Shown one piece after another: positions 55,520 through 64,000 of a stretch of DNA of 64,000 bases. The stretch comes from CAWJMN01 sp963844055 (GTDB lineage Bacteria; Planctomycetota; Planctomycetia; Pirellulales; Pirellulaceae). The DNA is taken from assembly GCA_963844055.1 (NCBI GenBank), contig CAWJMN010000002.1:1426001-1490000 (forward strand), written 5' to 3'. Position 1 is the stretch's first letter; each line of letters opens with the position of its first letter. The notes below the pieces were generated by a model. The model did no database searches and had not been told where the DNA came from. It saw only the letters and a list, made by a program, of their open reading frames with translations. A program made the position numbers and the translations under genes.

Positions 55520-56058
55520 TGACTACTTCCTGTGCCGCTGACTATCCGAGGACCACCACATTGTAGGGGTTAACATCAGTTGTGTGGAGTCTATCTATTT
55601 CCTCTTGCCAAAATACCTGTGCTCTACGCGACCAAGAGGGGGGCATTGAGTAGCAGTGGTGAGGGTTATATTCAAGAAGCGAGCAACCAACTCCTGTTCA
55701 ATGGGTTGGTGTTTGTGGCGAGGTTTATAGCTCTACCGCCAAGTTGCCTGCGCATTTTCGCCGCATTGAAAGCTCCACAAAGTTACCAAAGATCAATTGA
55801 AATCAGATCGCATTTAAAGGCGATCCTAAGAATCGAATTAGACTATACTCCAATGCCTTATCTCGGCGACGTCCCCCGCGATTCAAAAAAGTAGCCATAT
55901 CAAAATGCGAACGTGCCCAACGGCATTTTTCTCGCAGGGTTCCGCTATCCTCCGTAGGCTGTGGGCCTACTTCTGACTGGCACGTCCTTCCGTGTTCAGA
56001 TCTCCTGTTTCCCTCGCATTAAAGTAATGCGTACAAGGTCGCACCGTCACTCAACCTA
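55520..56058. other. Intergenic region right of the R-M cassette
   Basis: About 540 bases. It should hold the methylase promoter near 55520-55600. An open frame of 104 codons at 55580-55894 has no recognisable product and no ribosome site, so it is not called. It contains the right 13-bp repeat at 55745-55757. No C-protein gene or C-box is visible. Confidence 0.45.
55745..55757. repeat. 13-bp direct repeat, right of the R-M cassette
   Basis: TGCCTGCGCATTT, identical to 52813-52825. Confidence 0.35.
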
Positions 56059-57879
56059 TCACGAAAACACCCGATCCACCAAAGGCGTTCCATTTTTATT
56101 CAGTATCTTTTCCGTGCGGCGGATGATGTCGTCGACGACGCTCTTGGGGATGATCCGTTTGCCAAGGTTATAGATCTTGCCGTTTTTAAGACGGACTGCC
56201 AGATCGTAGGCCGTTGTGTTGCCAGCGGAACCTGCGGCGCTGGCGATGAATTTGTCGATGTCGGTGGCGGCGACTTCGATAGGCCCCCCGACATAAAAGC
56301 TGCCACTACGAATACGCAGCATGGACTTGGTAACGTCGATCGCGCTGTAATAGAAGAAGAGATCGACAAGCGAAAGGAACAAAAAGTAGCCAAAGAAACA
56401 GGCCACATAAGGCCAAGCCACATGCCAAAAGTAGAAGCAGGCACCAATGATGGCGCCAACAAAAGCCACTTGGACAATCATCATGGCAATGGCAAACCCA
56501 ATCGCGCGAAACCGTGGAAAGCCAATCGTAAAGCCTTCGCCTTCGTAGGGCTCAATCGTCAGCCCGGCATTTTTCAGCGGCAGGTCGGAATCGGCAGGAA
56601 CTTGGTACTCGGCGACGAGCGTCGGGTCAGGCTTAAAATGCGGGTCACTCTCTGCAGTTCGAAAGACGGGAACTTCAAACTCGGCGTGATAGTCGATCCC
56701 TGGCACGGTTGCATGAATCGATAGCCGCCAAGTATGCTTCCGGCCGTAGTCACCCGTAGAAGTTGTGTCGTCTGTTTCTGGTGCATCATAAGGGAGCGTA
56801 AAGAGGACTGGAATGTTGGAGCCCTCTTCCTCACTGGAGCGCAGGTCACGTGCGACGATCTGCTGTTGTTCCCAAACCACTTCGGTATGGGTGGTCTTGT
56901 CGTCGCCGCTCCCTTTTTGCGTGGTCTCGGTACAGACCAGCCGGACTTGAAAACCATCGGGAGCAATGACGGTTCGCTCAATGCTCACTACGGCCGCGAA
57001 GGTTCCCCCAAGCACCCCTGGCACCGAGGCCATTTGCAAGACCGAGTCTCCATAGCGACGCCAGCGAGCACGGGCCCGCCAACCGAGCAGCAAGACCAGC
57101 ATGCTGACCGCCATCGGCAAGAAGGCCAATGCGGCCAGCGGCGTACGATGCAGCACGATCTCCAGCAGGCCGGCAACCAAACTGGGAATGCTAATCAGGG
57201 CGATGCCAAAACTTCCCCACAGCAGGAACTGGCTCAAACGTCGATCCGAGTGACGAATCTCTCCCTTGGCCCAGTCCGCCCGGGTTTGCCAAGGCTGCAG
57301 CTCGGCCGACGGGTCGGAAGGGGCCAGTTTGCGCTGCTCGATCCAGCCAACAATCGCCACGGCAACGATGCTAAACCCAACGCCGCTAAACAAGAGGCCC
57401 GCAAGCGTTTGCAAGGCGATCAGCGCCCAGTTCCCCTGATGATAGAGGATGGCTTCCTCGGCCTTAAACGGATTGACGTAGCAGCGAAACGGCTTGCCCG
57501 AACTGAGATACTGCTCCAGCTCAGCAAAGATCTGCTTTTGGTAGGGGCCAATATTATCGGCCGCTTCGACACTGGCAACACGGTGGCTCGTGTAGGTCTT
57601 ACCATCCACTTCGTACTGATAGGTGGCCTTCGTACGATAGGTGGTCGACTTAGAGCCTTTCTCCTCGGCCAGTTCAGCCGAGAGAATCGTACAGGGGACC
57701 GCTTTCCAGGTTAAGGAGCGGACCTCTTCATAGCCGGCACGGACCAGAAGCAGGTCCATCAGCAGCCCGACCAAGGCAAAGGGCAATCCGAACAGGAACA
57801 GGCATCCCAGGCCAATTCCTAAGGCGACAGTACTGGATTGCTTTTTGGCCACGGCAGGAGTCCTAGAAGGCGTTCTCAT
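56059..57879 (-). CDS. DUF3592-domain membrane protein
   Basis: 606 residues with several hydrophobic spans (LGIGLGCLFLFGLPFALVGLLM at about 20-41, others near 155, 215, 250, and two late around 460-510). The segment WKAVPCTILSAELAEEKGS, then YRTKATYQYEVDGKTYTSHRV, is the DUF3592 pattern, a beta-rich domain outside the membrane. A second strand-rich domain sits at about 285-420. The role is unknown. It is the first gene after the R-M cassette and is transcribed with, or near, a small Cys-rich gene (44 bases upstream). Confidence 0.75.
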   Translation of the reverse strand: MRTPSRTPAVAKKQSSTVALGIGLGCLFLFGLPFALVGLLMDLLLVRAGYEEVRSLTWKAVPCTILSAELAEEKGSKSTTYRTKATYQYEVDGKTYTSHRVASVEAADNIGPYQKQIFAELEQYLSSGKPFRCYVNPFKAEEAILYHQGNWALIALQTLAGLLFSGVGFSIVAVAIVGWIEQRKLAPSDPSAELQPWQTRADWAKGEIRHSDRRLSQFLLWGSFGIALISIPSLVAGLLEIVLHRTPLAALAFLPMAVSMLVLLLGWRARARWRRYGDSVLQMASVPGVLGGTFAAVVSIERTVIAPDGFQVRLVCTETTQKGSGDDKTTHTEVVWEQQQIVARDLRSSEEEGSNIPVLFTLPYDAPETDDTTSTGDYGRKHTWRLSIHATVPGIDYHAEFEVPVFRTAESDPHFKPDPTLVAEYQVPADSDLPLKNAGLTIEPYEGEGFTIGFPRFRAIGFAIAMMIVQVAFVGAIIGACFYFWHVAWPYVACFFGYFLFLSLVDLFFYYSAIDVTKSMLRIRSGSFYVGGPIEVAATDIDKFIASAAGSAGNTTAYDLAVRLKNGKIYNLGKRIIPKSVVDDIIRRTEKILNKNGTPLVDRVFS

Positions 57880-57923
57880 CTGGAAGTGCCTTCATTCTAA
57901 ACTGCCGATGGGCTGCCGCGAAG

Positions 57924-58322
57924 CTACTTTGCGGTGGCTTCTTTTTCGCACTCAGGGCAAAGGTATTCAACAACCCATTTATAGCTGGGCTTCATGACCT
58001 TTTCTTCTTTTTTATCAAGCACCTTGCGAGTCTTTACCTTGGCACAGGTTGGTACCCAAGATTGGGCCTTGCACTCGGCACAGTGGCCGCAGGCACAATC
58101 GGCTTGGCAGCGCTGGCTAGGACCAGCGACGCAGAAGTCTTCACACTTGCAGCCGTAAGTGACCTTGGTGGTCTCTTTCATTTCACAAACCAAGCGGCAG
58201 ACCTTTTGTGGGCTGCATTCACATTGGCAACGATGGCAATGACGACCATTGCTATGGGCGGAAAGGATCGGCAGCAAAAGGAAGGCGGCAAATGCCGCGA
58301 CGATCAGGTGAGCAGATTTCAT
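57924..58322 (-). CDS. Small secreted Cys-rich protein
   Basis: 132 residues. A signal peptide (AHLIVAAFAAFLLLPILSA) is followed by about 15 Cys, in patterns such as HCHRCQCECSP, CKCEDFC, CQADCACGHC and CPEC near the end, suggesting metal binding or disulfide folding. It is one of two such proteins in the window (also 13542-14189), but their sequences differ. It precedes the DUF3592 gene by 44 bases, so they may share a transcript. Confidence 0.7.
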   Translation of the reverse strand: MKSAHLIVAAFAAFLLLPILSAHSNGRHCHRCQCECSPQKVCRLVCEMKETTKVTYGCKCEDFCVAGPSQRCQADCACGHCAECKAQSWVPTCAKVKTRKVLDKKEEKVMKPSYKWVVEYLCPECEKEATAK

Positions 58323-58758
58323 ATCGAAAGTCTTTCTTCATTTACCCAGGCGAAAGCTAGTGTGCTGCAGCACGTGTCGCATGGGGGAAGTCCGTAAACA
58401 GGTTTCCCGTTGGGCAGCTACGATTGTCTTCGGCTAAAAGTCGATCTCAAGCCAAGCGCAATAGATGCTGCAATTGCTTTTGTCGGTCACAACATTGTCC
58501 AACATCGAGCGAATGTAGTTGGAATGCACTTTGATATCGGTGCCCCAGCACCCGTTCAGGCCCATGGTCGCATGGTTGGCCCGGCATGGACTGAGAAACG
58601 TTAGCGGTCCGGCAGACGGGGCAAATGTGATAGCATTCGCATCGTACCCATGGACATAGTTTCCACGCGTACAGACTTCCCAAGCTCCCCAGCCGCAAAT
58701 GTAAACGTCGTGCACCCGGCTCAAGCCGGTCACCTTGCTAATCGCTGGTGCTGAAGCG
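58323..58758. other. Stretch with an unsupported 99-codon frame
   Basis: About 435 bases. A GTG-started frame at 58434-58733 (minus) is open for 99 codons, Cys-rich, without a ribosome site or family likeness; it could be a fast-evolving small gene or noncoding. Just after the ClC stop a hairpin CCGGC/GCCGG with loop TCAA lies at 58716-58729, with no T-run. The promoter of the Cys-rich gene should be near 58330-58400. Confidence 0.3.
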
Positions 58759-60655
58759 TTACGCTTTGTGCAATGGCTGCGTGAACTTGGATTTTTTTAG
58801 AACTCCAGACTTCAACTGCGAAATGGAAAGATTGGGGCTCGCCAATTCTTGCTCGTCGAGTGATTGACGATAGGCCGAGAGAATATCGCTGCGTGTGAGA
58901 ATCCCTACCACGCAAGGAGGCGTCTGATGCGAGACGACTGGAAGGCGTCCAATATCATGCACAACCATGTGTTCAACCGCTTGCCGCAAGGTGCAATCAT
59001 CGTAGACATATCGTGGAACACGGGTGATGAGGTCGCGCAAAACCGCATCCTCACGAAAATGGGTTTGCACTAGATCACGCCGTGTCAGCACGCCAACCAG
59101 TTGACCGCTGGGGGTGACAATCGGATAGCCTTGATGCGTCGCGCCATCTGCACCTGCCAGAACCCACTCCTTCGTCTGCAAGGCGGATTGATCCGCCGGC
59201 AAAGTGATCACTTTGGATTGTGCCGCATCACGTACAAGGATCTGGTCCAAAAGATCGGCGCGATACTCGCTAGGGACGCGAACGCCTCGGCTTGCCGCTT
59301 TGCCGGTCATGATCGTTTCATGCATCAGCAGGCATGAGATCAAATAAGAAGCCGTACAGCCGCCCAGGAGGGGCAAAAGTCCTAGTGGTTGCAGTGTGGT
59401 CTCAAAGGCCAGCACCACAGAGGTCAACAGTGCACGGGAAGCTCCTGCAAACAGCGCTGCCATCCCTACTAAGGCCGCCACGCGAACATCAATTCCCCAG
59501 TGGGGGACGATCGCACTAGCGATGCTGGCAACGACGGTTCCGATACAAGCCCCCACCGTAAACAAGGGAGCCAGTGTACCGCCCGAAGTGCCGCTTCCGA
59601 CGGCAATGCACCAAGCTGCCAACTTTAGCAGACCCAGCATCATCACCACGCTTAGCATCATGCGGTTATGAAACAGGTCGTTGATATTTTCGTAGCCGGC
59701 CCCCAAGGTTCGTGGCAATACATAGCCAATCAGGCCCACAAACAGGGCGCCAATGGCGGGCCACCACATCCAGTGGATCGGCAATGACTCAAAAGCTTCC
59801 TCAAGCATGCCAACCAGCTTGGTAATTCCTACTGCGGCTAGGCCGGTGATCGCCCCCAGCACAATGTAGAACAGCTGCGCTTCCAGCGTTGGGGCCTGTA
59901 GCCCCGGCAGCGAGAATGCAGGTTCGGGGCCTTCAAAAGCGACGCGAAGTGCGGCGGCCGTCGCACTAGCTAATGCGACCGGCACGATCGAACGGGGACG
60001 ATATTCAAACAAAAGAAGCTCAACTGCCAACAGTACTGCAGCCACAGGACTTCCAAACGTAGCGGCCACACCAGCAGCCGCACCCGCCGCGAGAAGTGTT
60101 TTGCGTTCTAGCGCAGAGGTCTCTAGCAATTGCCCCAACAAGGAACCAAAGGCACCGCCGGTTGCGATGATCGGGCCTTCCACGCCAAAGGGACCGCCTG
60201 TCCCAATCGAAATCGCTGCCGACAACGGTTTCAGTAAAGTCATGCGAGCTGGAATACGGCTTTGATTGAGCAGCACCTGTTCAATCGCTTCGGGAATTCC
60301 ATGTCCGCGAATGCCCTGGGCGCCAAAGCGGGCGAGCAAGCCAATCAGAATCGCCCCTGTTACTGGAACCAGGATGACCCACAGGCCTAGCGTGTTGCCT
60401 GCCGGACTGCATCGTTCAAAGCTGATCGTGCCGTAGAAAGAGAGGCTCGTCACAAAGTAGATAAGCCGCACGAGGAACTGGCCCAGGCTGAGCAACCAGT
60501 ACGGCCAGCATCACCGCCAGAAATGAAATCCAAAGGCTACGTCGATCCACCAGCAACACTCGGCGAGGAACTTGCGCTTGGTCAAGTAGTGAGGTCAGTC
60601 CGGGCGAAACGCTAAGCCGATCTCCCTGAACCAGAGAACCATCAGGGGCAGTCAT
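58759..60655 (-). CDS. ClC-type chloride channel/transporter with CBS domains, frameshifted
   Basis: About 631 residues from ATG 60655 after correction. ClC signatures: GTGGPFGVEGPIIATGG (filter region), GSPVAAVLLAVELLL and SGTSGGTLAPLFTVGA. Two CBS domains close the protein, with VGVLTRRDLV and VGILTRSDILSAYR. The gating glutamate position is occupied by GVEGP (E present), as in proton-coupled antiporters. The N-terminal part (60655 to about 60495) is in another frame, joined at GCTGAGC 60487-60493; dropping one base gives AVLVASLGQFLVRL. Roles include pH or osmotic adaptation in the inner membrane. Confidence 0.88.
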
Positions 60656-60865
60656 CAAGGTACTTTCGCAAAGGGGGAGAGGTTCCAACACTCTCCATTC
60701 TTGATACCCCTCGGAATACAGACAACCTTTACGTGCGAGAATTACAGAATCGTCATGCGTACCATCATGATTGCGGCTGCTTTAAGAAGTTTATCGCTAG
60801 ACAATCACTACAGCTGCGCACATGCGACACCAGCGAGGCATCTGCCATCTACGCGATGCGCGTTA

Positions 60866-61225
60866 TCAGGATTGAATGTCTAGCGCTTGGCGCACTTGGA
60901 GCTCAGCGGACTTCTCTTGCTGTGCTAGATGTGCTTTTCGCTCGGGCGTGAAAGCCCACCAGGGCTGCGACTCTCCCCCTTCCATGAAGCGGACGGCCGC
61001 GATGAAAGTATCAAGCAAACAGGGGTCCAATCGTTTGCCAACTTTGGCACATAGTGCTTCGAACAGTTGGTACGGATCTTGGCCCACAAGATCTTGCGGG
61101 TGAGCGATCGACGCCTTTTGAAAATACTTGGTGACGGCCGGTCCAACATTGGGCACCTCACTCCAATCCAATAGGGAGCGAGGCTTTTGTGCTGCCTTGG
61201 GGGACTGCTTCTTCGGCGCGGCCAT
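60866..61225 (-). CDS. Cdd1-like helix-hairpin-helix protein
   Basis: 119 residues. The segment LDWSEVPNVGPAVTKYFQKA contains a helix-hairpin-helix (PNVGPA). The downstream LDPCLLDTFIAAVRFMEGGESQPWWAFTPERKA is the Cdd1 (mitomycin-resistance/pathogenicity-related) pattern. Family members bind nucleic acids non-specifically, or are part of DNA repair. It is 18 bases after the RND pump stop and shares its direction, so it is probably the last cistron of that operon. Function in this setting is unknown. Confidence 0.8.
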   Translation of the reverse strand: MAAPKKQSPKAAQKPRSLLDWSEVPNVGPAVTKYFQKASIAHPQDLVGQDPYQLFEALCAKVGKRLDPCLLDTFIAAVRFMEGGESQPWWAFTPERKAHLAQQEKSAELQVRQALDIQS

Positions 61226-61243
61226 AATGCAATTCCACCGTTG

Positions 61244-64000
61244 CTAGGCGTGTGGGTGTTTATTCACGGGGGGCGAAGGTGGTGGCGGAGCAACTGCTTC
61301 CGCCGGTGTGGGACGGAAATAGGCTCGCCAATCGACCAGCGTTTGAATGACGTAAAAGAAGACGGGCGTCAGGAAGATTCCAAACACCGTTACCCCAAGC
61401 ATTCCTGCGAATACGGCCGTCCCTAGCGTACGACGCATCTCCGCACCGGCACCTTCACCAATCACCAGCGGGATTACACCAAAGATGAAGGCGAGCGATG
61501 TCATGATGATCGGGCGAAGACGAAGTTGGCACGCATCAAGCGTTGCTTGGAATCGATGCACCCCTTCTAGCCGACGGGTACGCGCAAATTCAACAATCAG
61601 AATGGCATTCTTGCAAGCCAATCCGACCAGCACCACAAAGCCGATCTGCGTGAAGATGTTGATATCCATGTGGGCCATCACAACTCCCACGACAGAACAC
61701 AACAAACACATCGGAACAACCAAAATCACCGCCAGTGGTAACGACCAGCTTTCGTACTGGGCCGCCAAGACCAAGAACACCAAAACCACCGCTAGCAAAA
61801 AGGCATACATGGCTGTCTGACCGGCGTTCTGCTGCAAAAAGGCGAGCTCGGTCCATTCGGCACGCATTCCTTGCAACAGGTGCTCGTTCGCAATCGCTTC
61901 GGAGCGAGCGATCGCTTGGCTTGAGCTGAGCACCAGGAGCAGAATCCAAATTCACAAACGCCGAAGTGTAAAGGTTATAGCGAATGAGCATCGCAGGACC
62001 GCTTACTTCGCGAACCTTCGTAAACGTAGCCAGCGCCACCATGTGGCCATCGGACTTGGGAACATACAGCCGCTCTAGATCATCGGGGCTCATACGGTAA
62101 CTTGCATCGGCCTGCACATTGACCTGCCAAGTACGACCAAATCGATTGAAGTCATTCACATAGAAGGAGCCAAAATTCGTTTGCAGCGTTCCAAAGACGT
62201 CTGCCATCGAAATGCCCATCGACTTGACCGCTTCACGATCAATATCCAGATAGAGCCAAACCGTGTTTGCGCGGAAGCTACTAAAGACATTCGAAAGCTC
62301 GGGCGAACGATCACTCTGCCGAGTGATTTGACTGCAAACTTCTTCCAAGGATGAAAGGCCGTTACCGCCACGATCTTCGATCACAATCTTAAAGCCCCCT
62401 GCCGTTCCCAGGCCATCAATGGGGGGTGCTCCTAAGATATTCACCTGCGCATCGGTGATGCTTTGATCGAACGACTGACGCAACTGGCTGAGCAATCAGG
62501 TCGGCCGTCTGATGCTGCGGCATGCGAGAATGGAAGTCATCCAGCATCACATACATGGAGGCAAAGTTAGACGAGTTTGCACCCAAAAGCAGTGACTGGC
62601 CGGCAATCGCCACTGTGTGCTTCACGCCGGGCGTTTTCCGGGCAAGTTCATCCACTTGGCTGAGCAATTGCTGCGTCCGAGCCAGGGAGGACGAATCGGG
62701 CAAGCTAACATTCACCAAAAGGTAGCCTTTGTCTTGCGGTGGAATAAAGCCGGTGGGCGTTACTTCAAACATGCGCACGGTCATAAAGAGCAAGGCACCA
62801 TAGCCCACCACGACGACCAAGCTGCCACGCAGCAGCAAACCAACAATGCCGACATAGCCGCGCGTGATCCAGTTGAAGAGCCAGTTGAATGCACGAAAGA
62901 ACAGCAGTAGGACCATGTTGATAGGCCAACTAGCAAGGAACAGAACGATTGCCAGCGCTGCCCCAACAATCCAGCTCCAATACTGATGCGGCACCTGCGG
63001 GTACTTAGCGATTAGCCAATCATTGCAAACCGGTGCCAGAAACATATAGCCGGCCCAAGCACCGACCAAGATGAAGCCCATTCGTGGAAGCGCTTCGCCA
63101 CCGCCAGCAGAACGCTTTTTCAGCAACAGCACCGCTAAAGCAGGGCTTAGTGTAAGGGAGTTAAACGTAGAGATCAGGGTAGAGATTGCAATCGTAAGGG
63201 CAAATTGCCGGAAGAACTGTCCCACGATCCCGGAAATTACCGTACAAGGAATGAACACGGCACTAAGCACCAAGCCGATGGCGATGACCGGTCCTGCCAC
63301 TTCATCCATCGCTTTGATGGCCGCATCTCGCGGCGCCAGGCCGTGTTCAATATGGTGCTCAATCGCCTCGACCACCACAATGGCATCATCAACCACGATC
63401 CCCACCGCCAGCACCAGACCAAATAGCGTGAGTGTATTCAGACTAAATCCAAAGGCTGCCATCGCGGCAAAAGTTCCGATAATAGCAACCGGCACCGCCA
63501 CCAGCGGAATGACCGCAGCCCGCCAACCTTGCAAAAAGATCAGCACGACAATCGCCACCAGAAACACCGCATCCCGCAGCGAGTTAAACACCTCATTGAC
63601 CGACTCTTCAATAAACGGCGTCGTATCGTAGACGATGGAGAAGTCGACGCCGTCAGGAAAACGCTGCTTCAGCTCTTCCATCTTGCGACGAACCGACTGC
63701 GCCGTATTCGAGCGCATTCGAGCCAGGCAATTGATAGATCGATAGTGCAACGGATGGCTGGCCATCGTAGGTACAAAGCTGGTCGTAAGCGAGCGCCCCT
63801 AGTTCGGTACGGGCCACATCTTTCAAACGAATCAGCCGACCCTCTTCATCTGACCGAAGAATCAGCTTATTGAACTCTTCCACATCGGTAAGTCGGCCGG
63901 CCGTCGTCATCGTGTATTGCAGAACCTGATCTTTAGGGGCCGGTGGTTGGCCGATCTGGCCTGCTGCTACCTGCGTGTTTTGTTGCTCAATCGCGCGGAC
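61244..64000 (-). CDS. RND (HAE1/AcrB-like) efflux permease, truncated at window edge and frameshifted
   Basis: About 917 residues are visible; the N-terminal about 120-200 residues are right of the window. Visible RND landmarks: TLFGLVLAVGIVVDDAIVVVEAIEHH (TM4 with the two Asp needed for proton relay), SRPG-class helices, and TAMYAFLLAVVLVFLVLAAQYESW. Three one-base shifts break it at 63706 (SNALE/TAQSVRR), at GCTGAGC 62487-62493 (DLIASQLRQS) and at GCTGAGC 61925-61931 (APGASSSQAIA). The last two follow the GCTAGC pattern. A HAE1 pump exports drugs or hydrophobic compounds with a periplasmic adaptor and outer-membrane channel, probably encoded upstream. The tail is Pro-rich (PPPPSPPVNKHPHA). 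Confidence 0.9.

Noticed and set aside
55580..55894. 104-codon frame right of the R-M cassette, possible C protein
   Set aside because: No helix-turn-helix, no ribosome site, and it is on the strand opposite the methylase gene. Left as intergenic.
58434..58733. 99-codon Cys-rich frame
   Set aside because: GTG start without ribosome site, odd composition, no family likeness. Mentioned in the gap entry only.

Overview
The window comes from a planctomycete chromosome, most likely of the order Pirellulales. The evidence is family content. There are four DUF1501 (Tat-exported, sulfatase-like fold) genes, three of them paired with PSCyt1/PSD1 (DUF1549/DUF1553) genes. There is also a lone PSCyt1-type cytochrome c protein, a giant DUF11 repeat protein with a planctomycete N-terminal export leader, MJ0042 and zinc-ribbon proteins, and small secreted Cys-rich proteins. 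I have no search results, so family names rest on motifs I can read.

Layout. 1-3116 is the right end of an integrated element: a DnaB/RecA-like helicase cut by the window edge, a winged-helix protein, a small unknown protein and a tyrosine integrase. The integrase abuts, and reads into, the 3' end of a tRNA-Val(UAC) at 3117-3190. 3.7-7.1 kb holds an ECF-like sigma factor with a membrane partner, a ThiF/MoeB E1-like enzyme and a TMEM175-type channel. At 7.4-7.6 kb a rod-shaped RNA with its own promoter-like sequence and terminator is predicted. 7.75-14.2 kb carries secreted proteins (DUF11 repeats, cytochrome c, an alpha/beta hydrolase, a Cys/Gly-rich repeat protein). 14.9-25.1 kb carries a stand-alone RNA polymerase alpha-CTD protein, a PcrA/UvrD helicase, a DUF1501 gene, membrane proteins, a quinone oxidoreductase-like enzyme, a beta-helix protein with zinc ribbons and a ceramidase-like protein. 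25.3-41.6 kb is dominated by three PSD1-DUF1501 operons on the minus strand, with an MFS transporter and a secreted four-module protein between them. These proteins are probably used in the periplasm to break down complex substrates.

41.9-47.7 kb is a PadR-controlled tandem pair of large membrane proteins, the tail of a third copy, and a signal peptidase I with a Cys insertion. 47.7-51.3 kb is an ArsR regulator divergent from an aquaporin-transglutaminase-COG0523 GTPase operon. 53.1-55.5 kb is an A/T-richer restriction-modification pair of the XhoI/PaeR7I type. The right end (56-64 kb, all minus) has a DUF3592 membrane protein, a Cys-rich secreted protein, a ClC channel with CBS domains, a Cdd1-like helix-hairpin-helix protein and an RND efflux permease that runs off the window.

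Eight genes carry single-base frameshifts (ten events). Six of the ten sit exactly on GCTCAGC/GCTGAGC, where removing the central base restores both the frame and a GCTAGC palindrome. This is the most unexpected pattern in the window. It looks like a systematic sequence error, but it should be resolved before any of these genes is called a pseudogene.
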